Source: Margaritifera margaritifera
Taxonomy: Eukaryota > Mollusca > Bivalvia > Unionida > Margaritiferidae
Direction: 5' to 3'
DNA: 64,000 nucleotides
Assembly (NCBI GenBank): GCA_029931535.1
Contig: JAQPZY010001569.1
Location: 775,001-839,000, forward strand
Positions within the stretch are counted from its first letter, which is position 1. Each line of letters begins with the position of its first letter. A program made the translations under genes and the position numbers. The notes beneath the pieces are model-generated. The model was not told the DNA's origin and did no database searches. It was given only the letters and a program-made list of their open reading frames with translations. This document shows, piece by piece, positions 24,131-37,400 of the stretch.

Positions 24131-27100
24131 GCACACAAAAAAATAACAATTAAACGTAAAGCAGGTGCAATTGGAATATTTGTTTAGAAATCACTTGCAA
24201 ACTATGTGCAAGTTGTAGAGTCTGACAGAACGTACTTAAAAATGGATCAGACAAATTACCCATCCCTGGAGTCATATTATAATTGGTTTCATTTATCAAC
24301 CTCCAGGCAGTTCTAAATATTGTATTGCTGACGAAGTCGAAATCTTTGATTCTTGAATAATTGATATATGTGATCGATCTAATTTTGTGCATCATTTTCG
24401 AGACTCGAATGCTCATGCAGTTGAAATAGATGATTTTATAAATATAAATGTAGACACTTCTCTGATGGCAAAATGAGATATTGATGCTGCGACATTTGTG
24501 TAGTTCTATAATAAAGCTGAACTATATAAATACGGTACTAACAAAACAAGAGTTTCAAAAGATACAGATTTTAATAACAATGTTTGTAAAAGGAGCAATT
24601 TATTCCGTTCAAATGGTAGGTGTGGTAAAGCTAAGTATAGGGGTTTTAACATTTGGGGGAATTTATTTGATAGATTAGACGGTTTACAGTTCAATATTGT
24701 AGCGTGCAGGAACTAGTTGGAAATTCCGTATCATTTATTGAAATGTCTTTTACAAGTATTCCGTCAGATATGTTTGAACCTACAATCAGAAACCCCAGCC
24801 TCCAATGGAATAAAAGTCAGGGTCGGATCGGGGGGTGGGGGTGGGGTGGGGTATGGTGTGGTGGGGTAGAAGCAGGCACAAAAAAGAAAAAAAAAATGAG
24901 CGCGAAACAACTGGAACGTTTCCTATAGTAAGTTTCCTTGTACAGTTAGATAGTACAACTTATGCCCTGGAAACGCTTAAAATGCATGAGCTTCCGGGGG
25001 CTTCTCTCCCTGGGCCCCCACCAGGAGTCTATCGCACAGAGACAAAACTTCATTTCCAATGTTAATGTTAATGATGTATAAAATATACAAATGGCGCTTG
25101 TAAATTAAAGACGAACACTAATGTTAATGTACAATATTTTAACCATATAGCAAATTTCCGGTATGTATCCTAATTCAGCATTTGTAACTTTTGCAGAGTA
25201 AAGAAACTACCTTTCTGAGGTATGGGGATGATCAGAAATAGTTTGACTCCGATGTCAAAGGCTAGAAATAATTACCACAGGCGAGGACTGTTAACATGGA
25301 AATGATATATTCATATGGAAATGAAAAGAAATAGTTTGGTTCCGAATGATAAATGGCTAGGGCCAATTATCACAGGGCGAGGACTTTTCATATGGATATG
25401 ATATATTCATATATGAATGAAAAGAAATAGTTTGGCTACGAATATCAAAATGCAATCAATAATTATCACAGGGCAAGGACTATTCATAAGAAAAATCCAT
25501 CAGTGATAACTACAACCAATCTTGTACCTGCAAGTAACAATTATAAGAAAACAATTAAAATTATGTCAACATGCGTAGAAAGGCAACACAATAAAAAAAA
25601 ACTGAGAAACATGAAGAAAAATCCCCCCCCCCAAAAAAAAAAAAAAAAAAAAGTTTGGAAATTATTGAACAATTTGGAAAGGAATAGTATCGAGAAAAAA
25701 GTGAAACTACATTATCTCTACATATATATACAGAATTAAATACTATCTCTACATATATGTACAAAAATTAAATACTATCTCTACATATATGTACAGAATT
25801 AAATACCATCTCTACATATATGTACGGAATTAAATACTATCTCTACATATATGTACAGAATTAAATACTATCACTACATATATGTACAGAATTAAATACT
25901 ATCTTTATGTACAGAATTAAATACTAATGACTCTGAAACGTTGTATCAGTGTTACGTACATATAGATGACGACAGTGTCATTATGAATTATATTATTACC
26001 AAAGAAAAATTAGAAATGGTAAGTCATCATCCAATGACAATATAATAAATAAGTATATCAAAAGAACCTCTAACTCTTTATTCTTGTATTTGATACCTAA
26101 ATTTGACATAAACCTTGGCTAGAAGGCGTTTCATATACAAGGGCGATGGGGACATATGTAATCCATAAAATTTATAGACCTATAGCTCTTGTTAGCTTTT
26201 TTGCTAAACTTTTAACCTCAGTGTTGCATACTAGATTAAGAACAGTTTTAGAATATTAATCTATTTTAAAAAGAGAATCAAGCTGGCTTTAGAAACTTTA
26301 TTCAATTATAGATCATATTTTTGGGATACTTAATCGAAAAAATTTTAAAAGCCCCAAATAAGTAACTATTGTGTTGTTTTGTAGATTTTCGGAAAGCTTT
26401 CTACTCTGTTTGGCGAATTGGTTTTGTGCCATAAATTGCTCAAACACACTATAAATGGAACGATTTTCAGAATTATTCAAAATATGTATAAAAATGTGAA
26501 TTCTTTTGCTAGCTTATATAAGGTGCAATCTGCTTTCTTTGCTTATGATTTAGGATTGAAACAAGGTGAAGGTCTCTCACATGTAACATCTTTATCTGTC
26601 CATCTGAGTTAACTAAAAACAAAAATTTCCTTTGGCATGTTATGTTCATAACCATTTCACTACTGCATACTTACACTACAGGACGTCATAACTCGATGAA
26701 AATAATACAAATCTGTTCTCTTGTGCCACCTGCGAGTGGCCTGGGGAGATGTTTGTCTAGACAAGTTTATGTTCTCTTTTTAGTAGATGTAAAATAGGAT
26801 TCTAAGACAAAATCGATTTCTACGCGTGTCAGAGAGTCAAGAATCATGTATTTGTGCGTTTTAGATAATCAAGAATGATATGTTTGGAAGGGTTCTGGAA
26901 TGATATTTTTACAAGTTTTAAATGGTTTAAAAGTATATATTTATGTGTTTTAAACAGTCTATAATGATATACGTACAGTGTTTTAGTGGGTTAGAAATGA
27001 CATTGCTTCTTGAGGGTCAAGAATGATATATTTACAGCGTTTTAGAGGGTCAGGAATGATATTGCTTTGAGGAGGTCCAAAATTATATACTTACTGTGTT

Positions 27101-28382
27101 GTAAACAGTTTAAAATTATATTTTAATGTGTTTTAGACGGTTTATAATGATATACTTATAGTGTTTTAGAGGGTTAAGAATGATATGCTTGGAGGGTTTT
27201 AGCTATTCGGGAAAAAGGTTTTGTGTTGTGTTCTAGACAGTCCAAAATGGTATATTTATAGTGTTTAGACGGTCTCAAATGATATACTTATAGTGTTTAG
27301 ATGGTCTAAAATGGTATACTTATAGGGTTTAGATGGTCTAAAATGGTTTTCTTAGTGTTTTAGAGGTCGATGAAGAAATTTCTTTTATGTATTTTTTGTT
27401 GTTGTAGTTTTCTTTTTTTATAGTGTTTTCGAGGGTTAGAAATGATATGTTTAAAATCTTGTTATTGAGGTTCAGTTATATAGTGTTTTCGAGGGTCAGA
27501 AGGTGTATATTTGGAGGGGTTCTAAAATAATACTGCATAGTCTTTTAAAGGCTCTAAAATGATATGTTTATAATGTTTACAGGGGTTATATAGAAGTAGA
27601 TTTTGTAGTATTTATAAATGGTTTAGAATGATATGTTTGGAATAGTGTTCTAGAGGGTCTAGAATGAGTTTTATTTTCTTAAATTCAAATTTGTATGATC
27701 TTTTATGATTAAATTTATAGTGTTTTAGAGGGTTAGGAATTATACGTTTGGAGTGGTTCTAAAACGATATGTTTATAGTGTTTTTGGATTTAAAAATTAT
27801 ATGTTTGGAGATGTCAGAAATTATATGTTTATAGTGTTTTATAGTGTTAGGAATGATATGTCTGGAGGGGTTTTCAAATATTTATAGTGTTTTAAAAACA
27901 ATTTTTGTTGATATACTCAAAAAAGGTCTCAAATGACATATTTACATTTGTTAAATGATATACTCAAAAAGGTCTCAAATTATATGTTTATAGTGTTTAC
28001 AATTTTGTAATGATATACTCAAAAAAGGTCTTAAATTATGTTTATAGTGTTTAAAATTTGTATAATGATATCTCCAACAGAAGGTATCAAATTATACGTT
28101 TATAGTGTTTAAAATCTTTTTATTGATATACTCAAAAAAGGTCTCAAATGATATGTTGATAGTGTTTAAATTGTTTTTAATGATATACTCAACAAAAGGT
28201 CTTAAATGATATGTTTATAATGTTAAAAATGATGTCAAATAAACTGCACCAAAAGACAATAAAATGTATGTTCTACAAAATATTTATAATTGGTCTATTA
28301 TTGGTTTTTAAAAAGTACATATGAATTTGAATTTCTCCCAATAGTTTGGCAATAATGTTTTTAAATAGTCGAAAGATAAATC

Positions 28383-28460
<78 letters not shown>

Positions 28461-31400
28461 GGTTAGAATGAATATGTTTGAAATATGTAAGTTTGTTGGT
28501 GTTTATAGTATTTGAGAAAACCTAGAATGCAGTTCTTTATTGCAATATACATAATATAAAACATTATTTTTAAAATTATTTTTAAAAACTAATTTGAATA
28601 TAATGTGTATATATAGCAGTAATACAAATACATCTAAAATAATCTTACTCATGTTATAAGTAAAAAAAATGTTAAGATGATAAACGTAAATTAACCACTA
28701 AGACTTTTTTCCCATACGCATAGGTTTTTATCCCGTCTTCTCGTATATACTTTTTGTATCCAGAGGTGACAAGCTTGTTTTTATTACTTTTGTATAATCC
28801 CATGCAATGATGAACACATTTAATATTATACATAACATGTTTCATTTCTACTCTTTTTTAATAATACATTTTTTTAGAGTTAATGATTTAATTCTTTTTT
28901 AACAATTGATTTTGAGATTTATTAATTTGTTTATCATTAAACATAAGTGAATACATTTTAGATCCTAATTCCTGCAAATTCTTTTATGGGATTGCCGTTA
29001 CATTGATCTTTAAATTTTCCCACAACGTTTTTATTTGATGTTCTATACAAAGGAGGATTGCTTGGATAATACTAGCATCATACATTATATTATTCTTTCT
29101 CATATCATTATAAATATATTCTGTTTTAAATTCCAATAAAAGACAATCAGTTTAATTATATATTAATTCAACATTCTTTTCATATGTAGTTTTTAAGTTA
29201 TTATAATAAAATTCATACATAAGTGATTTTAGTAAATGCAATATTGATTGGCCTGAGTAAATTGGACTGTTTAGCATTATTTTGATTAACACTATGGATT
29301 GCTATTAATTGTTCGTCAAATAGTTTTCTTGGCACAAATGCAGGGTTTACTATTAGTATTTAAATTGTATCATGTTCACTTGGCCTCACTAACTCAGTAT
29401 TAACTCTTATATTCTCCATAGGTTTCCCCAAATACCGAATTATTCACTAACTTGAAAATATCTTTCTCACATTTATTTTTGGCGTGTGCTCTTAGATTAG
29501 TATTTAGTTGGATATATGGAGGCATCCATTTTCCCTGATTAAATTGTAGTACGCTATGAACCTTTATTACTTTCATCCTAAGACTGGTATATGATTTTAA
29601 ATTTATATAATGAACTATATATTTCTTTTTATTTATTAAATTTGGTACTAATTTACCACAATCAGTGAATGTACTATCTAAATATTTATAGTTAATTTAA
29701 TTTGATAGTGACTTAACCATTCTTCTTTAAGGGTTAATGTCTCAGGTGCTAATGGATAACAATTATGCGATTCGTGTAGATTTTCAGGATAATCCAAATC
29801 AACTTATAATATATAACCTTTTTTAGAATCATGCGGAATATGATCCGGAAATGTATCTGCTGAAATCCATTTAAATTCAGAAGCTGGTTAAGATTGCATC
29901 ATTGCCCAGCTTTTAAGATTATTAGTATTTTAAGGTTTACTTTTATCATAACCACGAACAATAGGATTATTAGCTTTAGAATATCTTTTTGACACGATTG
30001 AAATGCCCTCTCTTAACCCCTTTTGTACAAACAAATGCTTATCAGTATCAGTTAAGAATTTTAATTTAGCCTTTGTTATTTTTAATAAAGCATTCCAAAA
30101 CACACCAGGACTACTGAAATAGTGAGCAGGATCTAAGCCATAATATTTGATAGCCATATTTCTGAAATTTTCAAAAACACCAGCAAATAACAAAACATCA
30201 GATCTTAGATTTAGATCACAATATTAAACAAAGTTCTTGATATTACATGTTTTCCAAATTTTTTGTGCATGGGAATAATCTTCTACTTCTTTCTTCATCT
30301 GATATTTTCATACTAGTTGGATTTATAAAAACATATCGATTTTTTCCATTTCATCATTTAAATTACTGACGAATTTGTCAACAGAATTTTCCACGCGGTA
30401 TAATACTCTATTCACTATTGTACCATCACATGAAACAACAACATATGAATAACTACATGGGAGTTGCTCTGTATCTTGCTCAATATTATCCCCTTTACTA
30501 ATTTTAACTTTTTTATTTAATATTTCAAAATCTGCATATATTATAAACGGAACTTTAATCTGCTTCTTTAAAATTTTTAAACATTAAAATATGTTTGCCT
30601 TTTTCTGGTACACCTTGTCTGAACATAAATTTAGGTTGTTTTATTGCTAATTCTAATGGTCTGTAAGCTAAATCATCATTTGGTACCCCATCTGGTATTG
30701 GTTTACTAATTTTTCTAGGTACCTGTTTTATTGATTTTTGTTTTTGTGTTGGTTTACTACTTTTTATCAGTACCTATTTCAGTGATGTTTGTTTTCGTGA
30801 TGTTTTAACAGTTTTTTGTATTATGATCTGATATAATATTTACATAATTATTCCATTTATATTCATCTATATCAGTAATTTTTTTTATCATATCCTGATG
30901 ATATTCAGTACTGTCTAATTTTTTTATACAATGATTAAGTAATTCTTTATTGATACACTTTTGAACTTGTTCAGTTGTTATATTATTTAAAATTGTTGTT
31001 CTATTTTATAAAGATCTGTTATCTATATATTATAATTAAATAAAATTCAACTGAAATAAACTTAACCTATATTTTTCAACATTTTTTAATCGTTTATGTT
31101 CAGTTGAATTTTATATAACTATATTATATAATGAAACAAACAAATTAAAAAAAATAAGATAGAAATTAAGAATTATAAAATGCACCCAATTTGTAAAATA
31201 CTTACCGCAAATGAGGATGGAAATATCATCAACAATCTCAGAAAATAAAGAAAAACAAATTAATAACAAAAGTAAAAAATAAATAAAGCACTTAAATATA
31301 CAATACAAAAATTGGTAATTGTATTATATCTGTGTGTGAACAAAATGATGACAAGAAGTCTACTACAGCTCAAACATGTATATGGGAATATTTCAGTGCT

Positions 31401-34400
31401 ATAATACCAACTTGTATGTCCGTTAGTGACATCAATAATACTACAACTGATAACAGGTTGTTAACTGTACAACTTATATCAGAGAATGAGAACTATATTT
31501 AGTCGGCCTAAAAAAAGCAGTATTCATACACCTCCAACACAGTAAAAAACAAATAAAAAGCACCAAAAGATATCCAATAAAAATGTGTAAAATCAACTTG
31601 TATTGAAACAAATGAGATCGATTTTCAACATTCATTATATTTAACACATATAGACATAGAAATAAACGATAGACATATTCAGATGTGTTGTGAAAAAAAT
31701 ATTGCAAAATAGCCAAATCCAAACTAAATGGGAAATCATACAAGTTTGAGTACATAGATAAATTACCACCGGGTTACAACACGCTTAAAAGAATATTTAT
31801 CAGGAAGAAACCACCACAACAACAAAAAAGTGATGCAAAGTAAAATAAGAGATGCCAAAATGCAGCCATTAAAACAACAAAAAAATGATGCAAATGACCA
31901 ATTAGTACCATTAGACTTTTTTAATACAAAGAGAATTATTAAGTTGTTTTAAATATAATGATGTCATTATTATGTCATCATTATGAAGTTACCAAGAATT
32001 GTTTTTAAACGTAAAATTGAATTATTACGTTGTGTTTAAAATAACCTAAATATATATTCATATTATATTATAATGGACTAAAGACAAATTTAAAGTGAAA
32101 GACTGAAGGAACCTTTAGATTAATCAGACCAAGAAGTTTAGATGAATACGTACAATATATGAATGTTTTTATGCCAAAAATACGGTCACAGTGTGTTATG
32201 TATATTAGCAACTAAGAATGCTAGAGATTGTACCGAGTACCTGATATGTCAGAACAATACAGAAAAGACCAACAAGATATGTTATATAAACACCCAGCAA
32301 TGAAATATATTTACAAAACTATTCTTCCTAACTGTTCACCAACAGAAAGTTCAGATAGTTCTGATGATGAAATGGAATTTTCTATCTATAAATAGAATGT
32401 AAATTTGTTTTCTCTCATAAAAAATGAGATAAAAATGGAAATTATAAAAAAGCAGACAATAGACACCGTTATTTATATTTGACCCCATTTTCATGAGCGC
32501 AGCCATTAACCAATCACGTGGTGCTTGAGCCTCATGATAGTGAAAATGAAAATTAGATCACATGTTGCAATCAAAACAATATCGATCTTTTGTTTACATT
32601 TTATCTTTGTTCGTTTTCTGTTAAAAATGTACATGGATAGTGATGGAAAATATAAAAAGGGTGGAGGCAGCTTATGTTCCATCAATGGATGTTGAAATAA
32701 TCGTCGCAAACTGAATTTATGGAAGAAATCTAGGTGTGAAATGCACGTGCAAGTGCATGCGGACTGTGCGTGCTTTGATTCCATGTAAATTTCCTTTTAT
32801 ACCGTCAGATGGCCAACCAAGCTTGAGTGGATTAAAGTCATAAATCGAGAAATATTGACGGAAAAGGTTTTTGTTTGTTCTAAATACTTTTTGCTCGGAA
32901 TGCCCACATAGAAATCCATTCCCAAAGCTTAAATTGGAATATGAAAGCAAAGCAACACCGGCACGGCGCAAACTTCTGTGACAAGAAATGGCTGTTAAAA
33001 AACGTAAATTGCTATGCCCTAGTAATGATCAGAATGATGAGAGCCACGGTTTTTCCGAAAGTGAATTAAACACTTCTGTAGGCGGTGAGGCTACATGTAG
33101 TTTAAATGTCGTAGAAACCCCGTCTACATGTACTGCTGATGCACAGTATGACGAATCGCACTTTACAATTTACAATAATCATTCTTAAGCACAAGAATGG
33201 ACAGACTTTCAGACAAGGTCTTCTCAGACAAATAATGCCTTGACAGAGGAAAAGGGGATTCAAAGCAAATTAGAGGGGGGAACAATGTCTGCGGCTCAAA
33301 CTTTGGTTACTGACACTGATGCTTTACTATAAACAAGTCTTATTTACTCTGGTTGACTGTATGTCTCAAGTTAACACTTGTAATTTCAAGTTGGAGATAG
33401 CGGATGAAATAATACTTGTTCTAATGAGATTAAAGTTACCCCTTATATCTGATGATCTTAGCCGCAGGTTTGGAATTTCAAGAAGCTTAGCATGCAAAAT
33501 TTTCAATTCTTGGATTCGAATCTTAGCAGATGAGTTGAAATCACTGATAATGTGGCTTCCAAGAAAAATAATTAGAAACTGTTGTCCGGAATCTTTCAGA
33601 GAAAACTACTTCCGCGCTTCATTAATTATTGATTGTGCATAAACATGTATTCAGAGGCCAACTAATCTCAAAAGTTGAGGTGAGACTTACAGCAATTATA
33701 AATTGTACAACACTGCCAAATATATGGTAGAAATATCTCCACATGGGCAAATTATTTTATTTCAAAGACATTTGGTTGACGGGCAAGTGAGAAATTCATA
33801 GTTGAAAAAAGCTCATTTTTAAATTACCTTCTACCTGGAGAGGAAATCATGGCAGACTGTGGTTGTACAATAGATGATTTTGCTTTTTCAGAGGACAGTA
33901 AAACAATATGCCTGCATTCACTAAATGCAAGCTACAACTTAGTGCAGAAGATGTTGCATCAACAGATTGCACGGGATCGAATCCATGTAGAAAGAGCTAT
34001 CAGGAGACTGAACGTTTTCAGAATATTAAGCAGCACAGTCCCAGTGGCTTCCCTTAAACTCTTTGATGACATTCGTGTTGTGTGTGCAGCACTTGTGCAT
34101 TTAATAGCTGACCTGATACGAGATACGAATGAAAGTGATTAATGTTTAAAACAATATTGTGTTTATGCCTTCTTGATCTAGTGTGTTGGTGGAATACAAT
34201 ACACTTCTACAATGTAGTTGTCAGCAATTTTCAGTTTTATTGTGGTGACAGATTTTTATAGTGTTTGTTCGTTTGGTGGTTTTATGCCACTTTTAGCAAT
34301 TTCTCAGCTACATCATGGCAACCGTTTTTTCCCCGGAGTATCCGGAGAGACCTAACCATCTTCAGGAACAAACTCGTACATGTTTTCTTATGAGGTAATT

Positions 34401-37400
34401 GTTTTACTTGACTAAAGATGAAACCTGAACTCACACATACGATGACTAAATTTGATTTTTTCCAAAACTGTCATTTAAATAAATGGCACATTCATTAACA
34501 TTATAACATGATTAAAAAATCAGAACCAACATAAATATATAATTATATAAATTTAAAGTCACAGACGCATAAATGTTTTGAAAGCGGTCTTATTCAATTT
34601 CATCAACTAATCAACACATAATTTTCTCTGTATAAAATGTACGCAGTCTTGTAACTGGGCCAGCCACATAATTTTCATCATACTTTACATCCGCAAACTT
34701 GTAATCATCTGCACTAAGCCATACAAGAAATTTACATTTGCTAAGTCCAGTGCAAAACATTGTCAGCTGTATTTGCATAGGGCCTCTATGCCCTTTCTTC
34801 TTAAGAATCAGACTATCACTGTCATTCTTTTGGACATTATGTTTCTTGTTTGAAACAAATCATCCAATGTGGTCCAGTTAGTAGGTACTTGACTTTTAAT
34901 TTCAAGCAGCGTGTCTCCATTTAAAATTCCATCTTGGCTCGCTGACAACCAGTTTTCCTGAACAGAAACATACATTCCTTTTTCAATAACAGAATATCCA
35001 TTAGACATTAAATACTGTTTTGATGCCACTTCACTTTGAAGTCCATGGTTTGTGAATTTATTTCCTACAAATTTGAAAAGTAAAATGTTCTCTTATAAAC
35101 TTTGTGCAATCAGTGGAATCCTTTATGACAATTTTGTGCGAACTGCTTGCAGTAATACTGATTTTCCTTTCATCTTTCCATAGGGTACTTTTACTTTGCA
35201 TCATTGTATCATTTTACAATTTTTCAGTCTGAGTATTGTCAAGATTTACATATTTCCTAAAGAAAATTGAACCTTTTTCACAAGATGTCAGCAAATCTTG
35301 ATTACTGTGAGCTTGCACAACAGTTGGTGTGCTTGTAAAACTCTTATGTATTGTTGTTCTCTTGATCTCGAACAAGGGTAATAACGGTGAATTTTGAATC
35401 GCACTATTAAATTCAGACTCTCACAAATACGTTGGAGTGCCTCGTACACCTGGAGCAAATTCATCATCATTGTTGAACATATCTGCACTAAGTTTAGGCT
35501 TTTTGAACAGAATATTGGTCAAAGTCTTAGGCTCAGATTTTCTCTTGGAACCACTGTCCACTTTCCTGTCTCATCTGTGCAACTTACGCCAGTTAAACTG
35601 TTCCTGACAGCGTGCTCAGTTTTCCAGAGTAAGGCGCCAGCATGACTGCATGCCATGCAGGAACACCATCCCAATTCTATGGTTCCATCCATGCTACAAG
35701 TAACGTAAGCTACGTTTTCCTTGTTGATACTCTGAGAAGAACATACATCTGCTTTCAGGATTATTTTGTTGTCCCTCACACGCTATGTAAAATCCTGTCA
35801 ACATTGCCACATTGAAAGTAATTGTAGCTTAGCAAACTTTTGTAGTTTTTCATTTCGCCTCCATTTATCGCTTTTGACGAAACCAAAATAATTGTAATAG
35901 TCACTGTACATCACATTTGGCAACTTTGTCATGTCGTCTATCCATTTCGTTAGCTTACGAAAATCCAGGGGCATTGAACTTTTTACTTCTGTAGTCGTTG
36001 TAGGCAATTGTATTGATTATTTGTACGGACTGATTCGCTTTGTTTACGTTCTTTTTCACTACTGATTTGACGGACGCTACTGCAACGCACCTAGCGAGCA
36101 ATATGAGTACAACGGGCGATACTTTTAAAAACGTGTCTATACCTGAGAGAGTGGATAATATCATTTAAAATCAAGCATGTCTAAACATAATGATGTCGTT
36201 GTTAATATGTTGTTATTGTGTCGCTATTGTGTTCTTATTTTTACATTATCTTTTTAATATTACAAATTTACAGTTTTAATAGCCTCTAAAACACCATAAA
36301 ATCTCATTCTTGGATACCTCCAAACATATCCGTCTTGAGCCTCTAAAACACTACACAATCTCATTCTTGAACCTCGAAGACACTATAACATATCATTCTT
36401 TACACTCTAAAACACTATAAACATATCATTCTTTACACTCTAAAACACTATAAACATATAATTCGTTACACTCTGAAACACTATAAGTATATCATTTATT
36501 ACCCTATGTGACTATGTATTGTATGAGAGCATTCATCTCAAATTCTTGGTCTGATAAATCTAAAATTTCTTTCTGTCTTTCACTTTCAATGTGTCTATAG
36601 TTCATTATAATAAAATATGAATAAATGTTTACGTCTTTTAAAAACTCAACTTAATAATTCTATTTTATTTTAAATGTTTCTTCTTGGTAACTACATAATG
36701 ATGACATAATAACGACATCATTATATTCGAAACTACTTAATAATTCTCTTTTGTATTGAAAAAACTAATTATACTAATTGTTCATTTGCATCATTTTTTG
36801 TGTTGTGATGGCTGGATTTCGGCATCAGTTATTTGATCTTTTTAAAGGTTGCATTTCATTATCACTTTTTGTGTTGTTGTGATGGTTTCTGCTTGGTAAC
36901 TATTCTTTTAGGTTAGTTGTAATCTGGTGGTAATTTATATATGTATTCAAACTTGTATGATTTAATATTCGCTTTTGATTGTAGCTTAGTTTCTCAGACA
37001 CTATCGCCTTCAGTCATTTAACTTGGTACGTAGATGCGTACTGAAGAGTACCACATCTTAAAGTCAACACTAGGTCACTGTGGCCTATAGTTAACACTCG
37101 AGTATTTTCGTGTTATTTCTCAACTAAATAATTTGTTTTCTGTATTGTAGATGCAGGTGACTACACTGCAGAGGTTGTGTCTAATGGAAGGTATAGACGA
37201 GTGGAAAGTTGATCAGACTTTAAAAACGGAAGATTCTACGCCCAGTAAGTTACATTTATATTCTCCTGTTCCGAAAAGATTGCACAATTTCTCTTCTTGT
37301 GAAAGAATTCTGCAGTATTTTGAAGTTTAAAATCTTTAATACATAACGCATTCTTTTCTAACATATTGATCTAAATGTTTTAAAAAGACATTGCTTAAAA

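Larger units (their letters stand above)
21960..26615 (+). pseudogene. Decayed LINE retrotransposon, copy 2, split by insertions
   Basis: An ORF1-like region with stops runs about 22,000-23,170 and includes a 107-codon polar frame (22,852-23,175). The endonuclease start is at 23,336-23,472 (KLGSLNVSGLKSMLNYPEMG). A foldback element (23,473-24,092) and poly-A interrupt it. The endonuclease resumes at about 24,160-24,690 (motifs KYCIADEVEIFDS and SNGRCGK, the latter also in copy 1). Reverse transcriptase pieces lie at about 26,170-26,610 (PIALVSFFAKLLTSVLHTRL; DFRKAF; YDLGLKQGE). Minisatellites occupy the gap between. The order agrees with copy 1, so the two are related elements in tandem. Confidence 0.75.
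31733..36965. mobile_element. ISL2EU-like DNA transposon remnant with flanking inverted repeats
   Basis: Two convergent genes (THAP/DDE forward, YqaJ/SWIM reverse) lie between two ~450-bp inverted arms. Either the arms are the terminal repeats of a 5.2-kb element, or a smaller element (about 32,480-36,170) inserted into an older palindrome. I could not find a clean target duplication at either pair of borders. Confidence 0.55.
15420..37150 (+). other. 21.7-kb intron filled with mobile elements
   Basis: Both border exons are in phase 0 and encode parts of one coiled coil, so this is one intron. It contains two decayed LINEs, a foldback element, a polymerase-B pseudogene, an ISL2EU-like transposon and a large inverted repeat, listed separately. 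Between 15,420 and 18,000 I see only a 53-bp triplicate, microsatellites and a short GC-rich repeat (16,500-16,655). Confidence 0.8.

Noticed and set aside
32717..32971. 84-codon minus-strand frame
   Set aside because: It lies opposite the THAP-finger remnant on the + strand and is its shadow.
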